Assembly: GCA_036362985.1 (NCBI GenBank)
Contig: JAYGXS010000004.1
Location: 31,719,953 to 31,783,952, forward strand
Source of the DNA: Ligula intestinalis
Taxonomy: Eukaryota > Platyhelminthes > Cestoda > Diphyllobothriidea > Diphyllobothriidae
Reading direction: 5' to 3'
DNA: 64,000 nt
The translations under genes were made by a program, and so were the position numbers. Shown one piece after another: positions 22,120 to 34,480 of the stretch. Every line of letters starts with the position of its first letter. The stretch's first letter is position 1. A model generated the notes under the pieces. It did not search any database. It was not told where the DNA came from and saw only the letters and a list, made by a program, of their open reading frames with translations.

Positions 22120-22779
22120 TTTTTGCGTCCCTCGGACTTGCATAAATTCACTGAATGTTTGATGTGAATTGTAACTTCTAGACAGTGGAATTCTCAGGTT
22201 TTTCATAATCAATTTTGTTATTTTTACCGTTCCCAGGATCCCTTGTATGACGCATAATAAAAGTATTCGCGCAACATAGGTAGTTGACTGGATCAACTGG
22301 ATCAAGTATTCCTGATGACAGTCGTATCTACCTCGCGGACGTGCATCCTCGCCGGCTGTCTTACAGATCAACCCGAAGGAAGCTTGGGACGCGTGTAAGT
22401 TCATTTATTTTTTAATTTTTGAATTATAGCCCAGTTCTCCGAACAACAGCAGTAAAAGTGCTTAATTAGCTACACATAATTCCAACCTACCTTACTTTAA
22501 ACTCTAATTGGCTGTAACTTCATTGCCCAGTTTATACAGAAATGTACCCCTTAATTCATGCAGCCGAGTCTCTTAGTTTAGACTTGCATGGCTTTTATAG
22601 TGCAGTCGAGACCTCAAAGCTGAGCCCAAGCCTTTTAGCCTATTGCAGTCTCAGCAACACTGTTGTCCCTTATTACCGGTACTTATAGCCCACCAAGTTA
22701 TAAAGAATATGGTCTGACCTCCGACAAATGGTAGCACCAGAGCTAGCACAAGTTCTACTACACTCATTACTGACATGTG

Positions 22780-23225
22780 GATATATGAGCCCAGAGTTGA
22801 CTTTAATCACTACTTTACAGACGCTTTATTATTGTCCAAATGCTAATCACTATTACATCCCACAGATTGGAAGTGCATACTGGGTGCGACTCCTAAAAAA
22901 GCAAACGAAGTACTGGCCTTACTTGAATTAGCACTTCTAGCATAGACATGTAACTATATCGGCATCTTATTAGTGCGTACAGTTCCATGGATAGAGATGA
23001 AAGTGCGGAGATCATGACAAACGCAGCCTTCCTCATGGCCCCAAGCATGCACTAAACCGAAATAGTCAAACCCGATTCACACCCCCTGTTGAGACCAAGA
23101 GGATATGAGCCCTAGCGTTGACTAAATCAGCGTCATAGCTAATAAATGGTGGCGTCAGTGCCAGCACCAATACTACTGGGGTACATGAGTTCAGTGTTAA
23201 CCTTAATCAGCGTCACTTCTGACTT
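22780..23225 (+). repeat. Diverged internal repeats between the direct repeats
   Basis: Three imperfect copies of a unit like ATATGAGCCCAGAGTTGAC followed by TTTAATCA and a GCGTCAC-like end occur near 22788, 23103 and 23186. They are associated with AGTGCCAGCACC/AGCTAGCAC-type blocks. They are not evenly spaced and do not encode anything recognisable. Confidence 0.45.
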
Positions 23226-23610
23226 GCACAACAGTCATGACCAGTACCAACAAGTACTATCACTAAGCTACACCCTAGTATGCAATATTAGAAGAAAGCA
23301 GTACCAGTCCTGGTTTACCTTATTCTGGCCAGACACCTACTATAGGTAAGTTAGAATAGATAGCACAGTAGCACCCGCGCAAAGTCTACTGTGACTTAAG
23401 ACTAAGTTAGGTGGTTGTACTGGCTTGCATTGGATACAGCAGCCGCGCCGGACCCCGTCTAGTCTTCGAGACTCATGGAAGAATGTGAAGAGCGCAGAGC
23501 CGCTAACTATGTCCTCTATCACTTTAAACTAAGCCCTGAGGCCGTCACCTCCTGTACCAACCTGTTGGTGCACTTAGTTGATATCATCAAAACCGATGGT
23601 TAGACACACA

Positions 23611-23689
23611 CAAGACTGTACTGCCCATTGTAGTCATTTTTTGTGCGCGAGGATCCTTTTCGGAACACGTGTTAGCAATTTAATAATAG
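23611..23689 (+). repeat. Direct repeat copy 2 (about 80 bp)
   Basis: Partner of the repeat at 22040-22119: AAGACTGTACTGCCCATTGT, TTGTGCGCG, TTTTCGGAACACGTGTT, TTAATAATAG. It lies just before the assembly gap at 23731, so its right boundary and any flanking duplication cannot be read. Confidence 0.7.
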
Positions 23690-23730
23690 AAGTCAGTTTT
23701 TGGCAAACAATTGTTTTCAGCAACTCTTCA

Positions 23731-23830
23731 NNNNNNNNNNNNNNNNNNNNNNNNNNNNNNNNNNNNNNNNNNNNNNNNNNNNNNNNNNNNNNNNNNNNNN
23801 NNNNNNNNNNNNNNNNNNNNNNNNNNNNNN
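23731..23830. other. Assembly gap (100 N)
   Basis: A run of exactly 100 unknown bases, probably a scaffold gap of unestimated size. Nothing on either side indicates an interrupted gene. Confidence 0.97.
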
Positions 23831-26800
23831 AATAGCGGAATGAGTGTGCCCCACAAAGTACTTGGTAGTTGGGGTGAAGACAATACAAACGACCTTACAC
23901 AGTATTATTTATGGTTTGCGTTTTGTTGGAGTTTTGATAATGATATATGAAATAGTGACAGTGACCGGGTCGACGACAAATTCTCTATAGTCGATGCAGG
24001 TATGGTGTATATTCTCTACCTTCCTTGTAGAATCCGAAGAAGAACCAGGTAATTTTTCCATGATACAACTAACGCAAGTTGCAAAGATATTCCGACTATA
24101 CCGGAAACTGGTGATATTGATGATTCCTGCACAGATGAGGATATTTCATGCGCACCAAGGTATAATAAGTCTCTGTTTTTAATATTTTTGTTTATTAAGT
24201 TGGATCAAGTTAATTTCGGGTCATTTTTCCTGAAAATTATTAGGGTCATAGTTAACTTCTGCAGTCGACACTAGTTGCATGAAATCAGCAGGCCAGCGAA
24301 TTTTGAAAAAATTAATTCCTAGCAGAAATATGTTTTTAGTGTCCTTTTCCTAAGATTATCGAGCCGGTTGTACAGCATGGTAAAGGTTGTATTTTTTACT
24401 AGACTACAAAAATTTATTTATGATCCGAAGTTCGGAACTCTTACTTTTTCAAATTTGAACTAGGCCACTATATTCAACCGAATTCAGTTGTTAATAATCT
24501 CGTAATCTATTATCATTCTACCTGCGTTTTTGTGTCTTTAGGACTATATAACAAACGCACTGAAATTGGCCGATATTAACACTTGTAATACATACACAAA
24601 ACTGGAAAATGTATTCTTTAAGTGGTCAGCAACGACAGCGTATGATCAGCTAATTTGAAAAATAAGCAAATGTAATGCGGTCAACACAAACATACATCAA
24701 AATTCCACCGTTATCTTAGGTTGTGCATTCCTTCAAGTAACATCCAGCTCCTAAAGTGTCCATGTTCCGCTAATATTATTAAGTTGGCAGATTTCGATCT
24801 GAAATTCCTTGTACTTTCACGTTGATTGGAATTCGCAAAAGTTGTGGCGTGTATTAAATGCGCACGCCTATGAAAAAGTAAGGCATATAAGTGTTTTTTA
24901 AGTAAGCGTTACCGCAGCTAAGCCATCTAAACTGGTGTAAGAGATGAAAGGTTGAATAAAGCACAAAATATATGCAACTTTTACCCTTGTTAGGTGACAA
25001 TTCACCATTTAGTTGCATACAATTAAAACTGTAAGTCTTTATGTAGTTGATTTCTTCATATTTTGTTTTTCAGTGTTTGTGCAGAATAGTCAACTAATTG
25101 GACAACCTAAAATGACTGCATAAAGATTTTCCATTGTAACTTTTTGATTGCCGCCGATTAGCCGCCTTTATGCTCTTTTTTACGAATTGTCTTCCGTTTA
25201 AGTCAACTTGCGACGCGTCTGCCTACATACTGGAAGCTAGACGAGGAGTCGACCAAATGCAGCTCCCTTGCATTCCTTGTAAATGAAATATTTATCACAT
25301 AAACACCTTTAGGATGGTAAAATTGACCTCAGACTACTTGCTAACTTCTTGGATCCAGAAGAAGAGACCAAAGACGTGAGTGATTGCAAATTTTGAAGTA
25401 AAGATCTACTTTTAGGAAGACGAGGTTTGGACCTGGGATCGGCTGTTTGCAGATATAATGAATTGATATGAGATGGCAATAAAAGTTTTAAACCAAAGCT
25501 GAGTTCTTCTTTCATTCTGGCTCTTTTTTTCCTTATGTATTTTGAATTTTATTGTTTATTTATGTATAGATTCTCATTTTTTCCGAAACTACCCACTTAA
25601 TTATTTTGCAGACCAGTGCGAAAGCTGACTTGTGGTCTTTGGTTCATGTGTTGAATAACTAAAACTCGTCTGTGGTACCTGCATTTACCACATCGATTCC
25701 AACGAATTTCCCACCATATCTTCTGATTTGCATTCCAAAATGGAATTGCTCGCTTCACTTTATCTTACAGCATTGTATTTGAACTCAACGTAGTTATTCG
25801 TCTTCAAAAACATTGTTATTTTATTAGAGCGCTTTTACGGGTTATTATTTAGATACAAGCCCTTTACGGCAGATTCGGGAGATTATTATATGACGGAGCT
25901 GATATCAACAACAAATAAGAGTGGCACCAGTTGCCTACGCAACACAAAAACGTCAACGCTTATAATTTCATTCTGACTATGCATTTTCAAGTCACTCATA
26001 TGTATCATTTAGGAAATTCACGACTACTTTATTTGATGAGTAACAAATGCATAACTGACGGGTCACGCTCTTGAGCAGCTATTTGGTTGTTCAGCGGGCA
26101 GAAAATTCGGAGAACGGGGTCCTTGCTACTGCGAATTCAGGCGATTTATCTTCTCACGACACATCCACCAAATATGACACCCGTTTAGAGTTGCCAACAG
26201 AAGCGTAATATGTTTGTAGTTGGTTATTCTGACTTTCAAGTGTTCCAAAAGGTATGACAATGGTCCTGTGCATCTAAATTACCCGCTTAGTAAAATTTTC
26301 AACCAATTTCGTATAACCTACCCCAATACGTCGCCTTATTCAGTCATACCTGGCGGATAGTTTCAACAGCGATACTCGAACATGCAATCTTCACCTAGAG
26401 AGGGTTTAAGCCCCATTTCGGCTATTTTCGCGCACGGCAACATAAAATCTCTCCAGAATCTCCGCAATATTGACATAGTTTTCACCCGTAGATCATAGAC
26501 AACGGCCGACTTTCACATCGAAATGGTCCAGAAGTGTGAGCTAAAGGCGTCACTCCCGAATGAAGATAAACACAACCAGTCGAATAACGAAGCTTTGGCA
26601 GACGCAGGTGAAAGCAGGGCCCTCTTTGCGATTTGCATGACGGACTTTGAATCAGAGACGTAATTTCGGTGGTACGCCGCTATCCACCATGATTGAATAC
26701 AGAAAACTCTGTAGACGCAAATAGACTAGGACGAGCCGTTTCTAGTAGTGATTGTGTTCGAAAGTCCACCGAATTTGGAAATTTTTACCATAATTCTTAG

Positions 26801-27419
26801 TCCAGATGAAAGGCAAACAGTTTTTCGTCAGCTTTTCGCAGAACAATCAGAATCGATTGAAATAACTGAAATGACTACGGCAACGATACTAAGAAGGCTT
26901 ACGTCATGGTACTTTTGTATGTTGAGTGATAGACTTTATGAAAGATCGACACAAAGAAAATAACAGTCTCGCTTGCGGATACTTTTTGTTTTTCTAATTT
27001 TTGATTCGTTACCTTATCGGACAGTACCGGCATATTCTACCGGAATGCATTCCTGCCATGGAATTTTGTTTCACCTCTGAAGTTATTCCGTCGATAGATT
27101 CCGGGCTATAGTCGGATAGCAAATGGGCCTTCAAAGATGACGGTAATTGAAGGGTTCGAAACTGCCATGTTCAGAAGCTGGGTAAAATAAGCTACATAGC
27201 TAGACATTGTGTCCATAATTTGTGCTATCAATAAAACTCTGTTTTGTTGACGGTCGAGGCAAACAGATTATTGAATGGGCCTCAACGTCTGGCATAACCT
27301 AAGGGTGTTTACGTTAAGTTAAACGAGTTAAATTATAATGAGAGTCATGATGAGCATGTGGTGTTGCAATACAAGTCTCTTAAAATCGCATCGTTCCGAA
27401 GATGTGTAGCCCTTATATT
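23831..27419. other. Non-coding stretch, nothing recognised
   Basis: A/T-rich sequence with only short, unconvincing frames on both strands. I saw no protein motif, tRNA, long repeat or splice-bounded exon here. It is probably decayed repeat or intergenic DNA. Confidence 0.5.
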
Positions 27420-28625
27420 TTAAACTGTTGGGATCGCTTCACAGCTCCCGCGATAACAACGGCTGTGGTCCGGTGGACAAGATTGAAGAACTTTACAGCA
27501 ACGTCGAGGAAGCTTATGTTGTGGTAGTTTTTGCACCATATCCTCGATTTTCACCGCACTCCATTTCATAAAATATGAGGTGTTCGAAGTGATCACGCCA
27601 GCGGTCGGCCTTGGCTGAGTTGTCAGCAATAAAGCCACCATTCACCTCGCGAACAGTCACTAAATGCTGAGCGCTTACCACTAACATTGGCAGCTATCGA
27701 GTGTCACCATCATTTGAGGCCTGCTAAATAGAGGTCGCTGTTTCGAGTCAATATTACTGCCGGTCCTCTTCCGGAGTTGTTGGAAGGTAGCATCATTACG
27801 AGACCTAGCGCGAGCCTTCTTGACAGCAAACTAAAGCGTTCTTCCGCTGACTCAGTCACTGAGGCGCCGTTGAGTGAATCAAAGAATTTTCTCAATCGTT
27901 CCACAGGCGGATGTCTTTAGTTATGGCCATTGACTACTGCCTTTACCGTCGACTCGGATCGTAAAATGGAAGATTTCGGTGCTCAGGTCCTCGGCCGTGC
28001 AGGGCTGCCGGAGTTTTCCGACATCAAGGCGTCTCGAACGTCGAATTGTGGGTGCGTAATATAGACGAACCTTCAGGCGTGTGCGAACAAGAACATGGTC
28101 AGATCCGTGAACACAACCAAATCCGGCACCACACGTTGACTTGCTATCGTGAACCGAACTGCGGAACCAACTATGATGTATTCGGTTTGACTGGCCGTAC
28201 GGCCATCGCCTGAATACCAGGTCAACCGACGTTTGTGGCACTGCTGGAAGCATGTGCTAGTGAAAAATAGTCAGATCTGGTCAGTAAAATTCCGCATTAC
28301 TGTCGCATCGAGAGCCAAGCCCCAAACGACCAACAAGATGACTGTTTAAAGAGTCACCGAGTTCAGTCCCCGGCAACAATCAAGAGATCGCGACGATGAA
28401 GTCGCTCAACTAACGCCTGTGAATGCAAGTTTTCCTTATAAAACTGTTCGGCAGCTGATGTTGGTGCATACACACAGACGACAGAGATGTTCATAATGTG
28501 GCGCTTCAGCCTCACTCAAGCCATTTGGTTTTGGGCCGGTGACGATGTAAGTAGCGCACGCTTTACTCTCTCCGATAGGGCGATAGCCACCCACGTCTAA
28601 TAGAAGAGTCACATAGGCCATTATG
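27420..28625 (-). mobile_element. RTE-like retrotransposon remnant (endonuclease to RT start), minus strand
   Basis: Read on the minus strand from right to left. At 28610-28340: VAIALSERVKRALL, then NISVVCVYAPTSAAEQFYKE and ALVERLHRRDLLIVAGD with a stop where WN is expected (VAGDWN in the family). At 28250-27930: SDHVLVRTRLKVRL and RRLDVGKLRQP, the SDH block and following segment. At about 27640-27500: GGFIADNSAKADRW and HFEHLIFYE, the lead-in to the RT. These are the blocks of RTE-type endonuclease/RT proteins, often mislabelled craniofacial development protein 2. Many stops and frameshifts; no RT palm found. Limits are approximate. Confidence 0.7.
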
Positions 28626-28639
28626 GTAAGAGTAAAATT

Positions 28640-31530
28640 AGGTTACTCCAGGATATTTATTTCCCGGGCGCCCAAGTCGGGGATTCGGACTTCGCATATA
28701 CACTAAACATCCACGTGGTACAGACGAAGACTGTGCGCTGTGATAATCTGGGTACCAGAGTCCAGAAAATCTCGCAAATACCAGCATTAGTTTTCGGTGT
28801 AGTATATTAGCTCGCATAACAGTCGCCTACACCACTGAGCCGGGACTGAGAAGCACGTCCGTTTCCGCGGACGCTAAAGCATGGATCCTAGTACCCTAAG
28901 TAGGCATTTTTGTATGGGGTGTCTTGGTGCTCAAAAACCGCTCGGATTGTTTTGTATCGTCTCTAACAGCGTTTAACCTATTTAATGGCGGTTCATGGTC
29001 TTCATGTCACAGTTCCGCCATTGAGATTTACAACACCTTATAAGGCAGTCGATACACCAGACTCTGACCTGCCACATCCTGGCAATATCGTCGCTTCTGG
29101 CCCATATTCACCAGGCCCGAGAGACTGCTTATTTTGCAGCTAACCGTCAATGAAGACCGTTCAATTATTCGCCACCTGTGGACGCCCCAGATAGCCAGCA
29201 CCTAGACTAAGGGGTAATTTATTTTCAAATAGAATTAAGAAGACCTGCATTCTCTTGGAGCAAAAGGCGTTCGAAAAACATGAATAGATACCCGCATACT
29301 GGTAATCACCACACTTGGCCTACTCCAACGGAGTCAAGTAGTCAGGGTCACCTAAATTTACCCTACGCAAAAACCCTCCTCCATATACGAATTGGCCTAA
29401 TTGTCCCCACCAGTCCGACTTAACAGTGCCGCATAATAACTCTAAAGAATATAATGAAATTTGAATTTCGTCATAATGACATGTTGTCATTTCGTCATTA
29501 TAGTAAAGAAAAGATGGCAGAAATTTAAGTTTGAGGTAACTTTTAATTATTCCTTATAAGAAAAAAGTGGAACTTCGCTGCCTTTGATGAGCCTTCTTTC
29601 TACTCCCTCAGATGAAATAATTCCAAGGCGAATGCACCCTCCACTGGATCCATCCCTATTTATCGCCAAACCAACACCTAAAACGGAGATAAAAGCTAAC
29701 TAGTACAAGCGAACTGCAGATATGAGACATTGTTTAACTGAGTAAATCAGCCAAGCACAACATGAGACAAGTTGTTAAAATACAGCATAAAGGAATGATT
29801 AAAAAAACTTGGGAATAAATCCATAGTGATTGGGACAAACTATGGTCTACTAAGCTGTACAATGGAAAGCCGTGAATGTTATCATGCCCGATCTAAGTCG
29901 ATTAACGCAGAACGGAGATGACGCATCAGATAAAAGGACTTGGTTTACACATCAGTCTGGGCGTCAGTCTGTCATGTGTTCTTGTGCAAACAGTGTTTAC
30001 ACAAGAGATTACGTTCTTGAAAATGGATTGGTAAATGACCTTAGCATAACAGCGGGCAATGTTTCGTACAGCAAGAATTTTAGGTGAGCACAGGAGAGCT
30101 TTTTCGCCGATGTGCTACTGGACTCCCGAAGTCCCAAATTCTTTGAGGTGGAATTCTAATCTGAAAACTCTAGCCGTATGACTCTGCTGGCCTTATGTGA
30201 TGTGACAGGTAAAGTCAGTCGCTAAGTCGCTCGGTTCAACCATAAACAATGGGAAGATCAGCATTATCGAGCTACCTGCCGACCATGGAAACACTCTTAG
30301 GAATTCATGACCAGTAACTGAAAGTAAACAGCTTCGAATACATTGAAACCAAGCCAGTTTTAAATTCACAAAATAAGGACGATATCACTCGCCGAATAAA
30401 TCGGCTCACATGGTTTTATAATCCATAAAAAGTGTAGCTGGCCGATAACATATCTCTCATAATAAGGATTGACATGAACCGGCGACCCGTCCAAATAGCC
30501 CCACATAGGCTGTTTAATGTTGGAGTGTACGCAGAGTAGGGAAAATTAAATATAGGTCATAACCCACATCTCGGAAGCATCATAAGTTAAGCATGTTAAC
30601 TTGATTTTAAAGGAAACAGTTCGAAGACGGTGTGACGGTATCGCGAACGTAACTCGAGCTATCAAATAAATATAAATGAAGTGATCTACGTACATTCTGT
30701 CATCCGTCTTTTTGGCTAAGTGTTGTAGTTTACGACCCGGCACCAGCTATCACCTGGAGGCAGTTCGCGAAGACGGAGAGGTTTTTAAACCTATTGCATG
30801 CGGTCTGTGGCTGGATAACGGAATGAATCAAGCCCATAGATTTGCGGCAGCAGACCGTTACGCATGAGGTAAAATGTGCATTACCGATGCAGAATATATT
30901 AGGACTAATTACAAATCTACAGAATAAGTATGCGGCATGCTTTGTTTTAAGCAATCGTTAAGGCACCCTCGAGGCTGAATGCTCTAGAACTGGTGCTCAA
31001 AGTCAACTTTCCCGGTCAGACTGATTAGCACAGCTGCGTGCTATCCATCGAAATGGGTAAACCCCGATAGACCCATTGTAAGGCGAAAATCGAGGGACAA
31101 CGCAATTTGTATAAAAGGCGTTTACTTATGTCTTGTTCTCTAACGAGGCCTTCAACGACTAAGTCAAGAATCAGTCAAAAATACGAGTCAAGGTATCGCT
31201 ATCAAACTACACACCTGATTGCTTTATGAATTTGCTGCCTCAACCTGACAGCTAAATTGTATTGCAAATGGCCTACTATTCACCTGGCTGTCTATAGTCG
31301 GGTTAAAAAGTTAAGTGGAGGAGAGCTAAAAGAAATCAAAAACCCGACTAAAGCCGAGATAACAAGCGCCACAGACTGTTAAGTAAACAAATGCGATATT
31401 TGCACCCATCCCTGACAGTAAATATAGTCATGCATATAAGAATAAACACAGATGCTTGCGTTTCACTAACAAAATCTAGCGTTCTGGTATAGTACCTCAG
31501 AAATGAAAGATTTTTATTTGTGACAACTCA
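28640..31530. other. Non-coding stretch, nothing recognised
   Basis: Only short frames with no family resemblance. The missing last exon or exons of the adjacent proteasome gene could lie here (minus strand), but I did not find the expected RDGSSGG-type coding block. Confidence 0.45.
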
Positions 31531-31653
31531 TGCCATACTAAAAAATCTGGCGCTCAAAAAGGTTTGGACCTAGGGCCAAGGACATAAATAAAAATTGAGA
31601 TATGGGAGAGAGCTGACGCAGACAGTGGTCTACACGGAAAGAATAAGACTTAC

Positions 31654-32309
31654 ACTTGCTGACAAATTCAAGGGCCTCTTGCTTTGTCATGTTGGGCTTG
31701 AGCTCAGAATCAAAGTGGCCATAAAGGTAAGTGCTTCCTGATCCACCGATAACAGCAGGCTGCTTGATAAGCATTCCACCAACAGGTATAGAATAGATCT
31801 GACGTAAGATTTAGGATAAGTGCACGAACCTGTCCGCCTTTCTCGTTGTCCCAGCCCGCAACGAAAATACCCGCGAGCAAATCATCCCTATAGTTATAGC
31901 AAAGATTACGAAAAACTGTTGCAGCTTCGAAAACAGTAGGTTCGCGGCCCATTTCTATTGCATGAAAGTCGAGGTGGTACCGCACAATATCAGCTATAGC
32001 CTGAGTATCAGCAGCCGATCCTGAACGACAACAGTATATGTACTTCGTCAGTGGTGTCAACTTATCCGTTACGCGGTTAACAACGTAAGTACTAAAAGAA
32101 TTAAAATTAAATTAACATTACCCGCTCGAAGTCCGAGAGTCGGCACCGATGACGACGCCGCCATCGAACTGACAAGCCACGAGAGTGGTCTAAACCACTC
32201 ATAAAATTTATAAACAACTTACTCCAGTGCTAACTTCAAGCTTTTTCCAGTCTGGATAATACTCACAGGAAGGTACGCCCGAAAGCTTACACTCAGCAGA
32301 CGCTTCCAT
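31654..32309 (-). CDS. PSMB6: Proteasome subunit beta type-6 (beta1, caspase-like), exons 1-4; 3' end not found
   Basis: Catalytic subunit of the 20S proteasome core, cleaving after acidic residues. Four minus-strand exons join cleanly: 32309-32223 (ATG start, 29 codons), 32189-32122, 32091-31830 and 31798-31654. All three introns have GT...AG ends and are 33, 30 and 31 bp. Exon 1 encodes the propeptide ending VSTG. Exon 2 starts the mature chain at Thr1 (TTLVACQFDGGVVIGADSRT, with Asp17). Exon 3 holds NRVTDKLTP (Lys33) and YCCRSGSAADTQAIADIV to LLAGIFVAGWDNEKGGQ. Exon 4 holds IYSIPVGGMLIKQPAVIGGS (GGSGS with Ser129) and ends in phase 1 at a GTAAGT donor. About 187 of roughly 240 residues are present; the segment with Asp166 is missing. 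The frames have no stops, so the gene is probably real with a distant last exon, but a truncated copy is possible. Confidence 0.85.
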
Positions 32310-33823
32310 TTCTATTACAAAGGCAGCGGGCTACACACAAAACTCGCGGATTGTTCAGTTTGGTTCAAGATAGGATTACTCGTGACGAAGGATATATATA
32401 TTCAGAAGCTTGCTCATTTTGCTACTGTATGCAGAAAATATACAGCGATTTCAGTCTAAACACATAAATGGAGTACGCACGGAAATTTTTTTACTGCAGA
32501 ACTTCAAACTTCAGGACACTGTACCTTGATGTACTAACAAGGGTCGACGCTTACAAACCTTGATAACTTTTGGCTTCGCCGATTACAGAAGAGAACTGTT
32601 TTACTTTTTTAATTTTATCAGATATACTTTTAATCATCATACTACGTTTAAGAGCTTGACCATTCCTGGTGCACCCATGAGTGCGATGCCTTTTTATTTC
32701 TTCCTTGGTCACTCATAGATAGATACCCTAAGTTGATTTCGGTAAACGTCCTTGTAATGCGTAAGAAGCTTACCACAGTTATTAAAATTCAGCACACTCA
32801 TCTTTGTCTTCAGAGAATAATCACTAGTTTTCTATATTTAGGATATGTTCACAAATTTGGTTGCCAACTCGCTGGACTTCCCCTTCCGGCTTGGTTTTGT
32901 TCGTGTCTTCTGCGTCCTGTGAAAGCTTTCATCTTGCAAACAATGATGCTGAATCGTTGGCCTGCGACCAAAGAATTCTTCAACCAACAACGAGCAGCCA
33001 TCCGCCAACGCAGTCTTGTTTGGAGCGGAATCCCATTTCCATGGCACCGAAGAGAGACTGGAGACACTATGCATTTGGGCCAATTATCCCCCATTCATAA
33101 CTGCGGTCATTCAAGGAACTACCAATTTTATCTCCTGAAGAACTCCTGTTACTGGCAAACACTAGCAGCAGTACCACCTTTGTGAACTTTTTTCGCTGCT
33201 AGCTGGATACTCTACCGCATAGTACTCTCGAACCAACCTCTAAAGAGGGAAAGTCGACCTTTATTCAACCTTGTAAGTACAACCTCGCCTAGTCCCATCA
33301 AAAATCCGGGCCAGAAGGACAAAGACAAGGCTGTAGGTGGAGAAATTATGGGGAATGCAAACAAATTTTTATCGTCTAAGCCCGTCACCAGAAATAAAGT
33401 GCAGAGGAATACTTCGTTTTCCACGGTTTTGATCGCGTTCTGCGATATCCATGATTTCGTGCAGTACGTTACAACGCTCGCCCCTTGCTCATTAAAAACC
33501 GCAATTCATACTAATGATTCCATTTTTACGTGCGCTGTGTCATACACCCTGTACTTCGAATAGTGCTGTGGACAATATTTTATAGGGAAATATTATCCGA
33601 CAACTCAGCTAAGAAAAACTTGATCTCTAGCCCGACTGCTTCATGTACGTGTATACCATGGTACTGACTTTCGACAAGAGATTATGTATCTCACTACAAC
33701 ACCCAGCGGTAGGATCATCACTGGCACAAAAGGGGAACTTCGGAACAGCAAAAATCGACAAATTATTAAGCCCGGGGCAAATTTTTGGATGACCTCAGAA
33801 ACTAAGATCTTCGAAAGTTCCTG
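32310..33823. other. Upstream region of PSMB6 and non-coding stretch
   Basis: I see no TATA box or other promoter element that I can defend. A frame on the plus strand at 32733-33185 (150 codons) overlaps equally open frames on both strands and matches nothing I recognise. It looks like chance or an old decayed sequence. Confidence 0.35.
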
Positions 33824-34480
33824 ATGATTGAGATCTTACCTGCAAACTTTAAATATGCCAACATAAACCCCATCTATAAAAGGCACGGAATGATGCTACC
33901 AGCTAACTTCAAACCAGTAAATCTCCCAAACACGTGTAGGAATCTGATTAATAAAATAATCAAAAGGAACTTAATGAAGCATCTCAAAGAAACCTACCTC
34001 AGGGAACATTATAACTGGTTTAGGAGTATTTGAATACTTCTCACTAACTGGCTCTCTTCAAATGGATTTTCAGTAGAAACAGTTTGTGGTGACTTCAACA
34101 GAATGCTTGATAATATTCCACACAAATATTAGGTCTTCAAAGTAAGTAAAATGAGTGTGCCTGAGAAGTTATTTAAAGGGTTGGCCAACTTTCCCAAATG
34201 GCAGTTTGATTTTATTGAGAACGCCACCTAGAAGTAAACAGTCTTTTGCAGTGGCGTTCTGAGTCCCTTTCTTCTATTGTTATATGAGAACAACTACCCA
34301 AATCACCTAAATTGCGAGGAGGTACCGTTCCTTGATACGCATAATTTGTGGAACCCAACTGAAAATCCAGAATACATGCTGCAGTGCTAAATAACTTGGA
34401 CCAATTCCAACAAGAGCATTATGCGTAATCCTTTAAGCTCAATTTATATCAAATGCTAAAGCCCTTGAATACGGTCTAGC
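33824..34480 (+). pseudogene. Decayed CR1/Jockey-type reverse transcriptase fragment
   Basis: The frame gives LPANFKYANINPIYKR, ANFKPVNLPNTCRNLINKII, LMKHLKETYL and HYNWFRS. These align with the RT entry blocks (PADWK..NI.PIYKKG, NYRPVSL, K.ME.I, HL....L....HGFR). After a frame change come DNIPHKY (motif A end), FDFIEN, CSGVLSPFLLLLYENN (motif B region) and LNCEEVPFLDT in place of FADD. Stops are frequent. It is more decayed than the 1-21 kb copies and from a different family. Confidence 0.65.

Noticed and set aside
32733..33185. 150-codon plus-strand frame between PSMB6 and the RT remnant
   Set aside because: Two other frames over the same bases are equally open on both strands and none resembles a known family.
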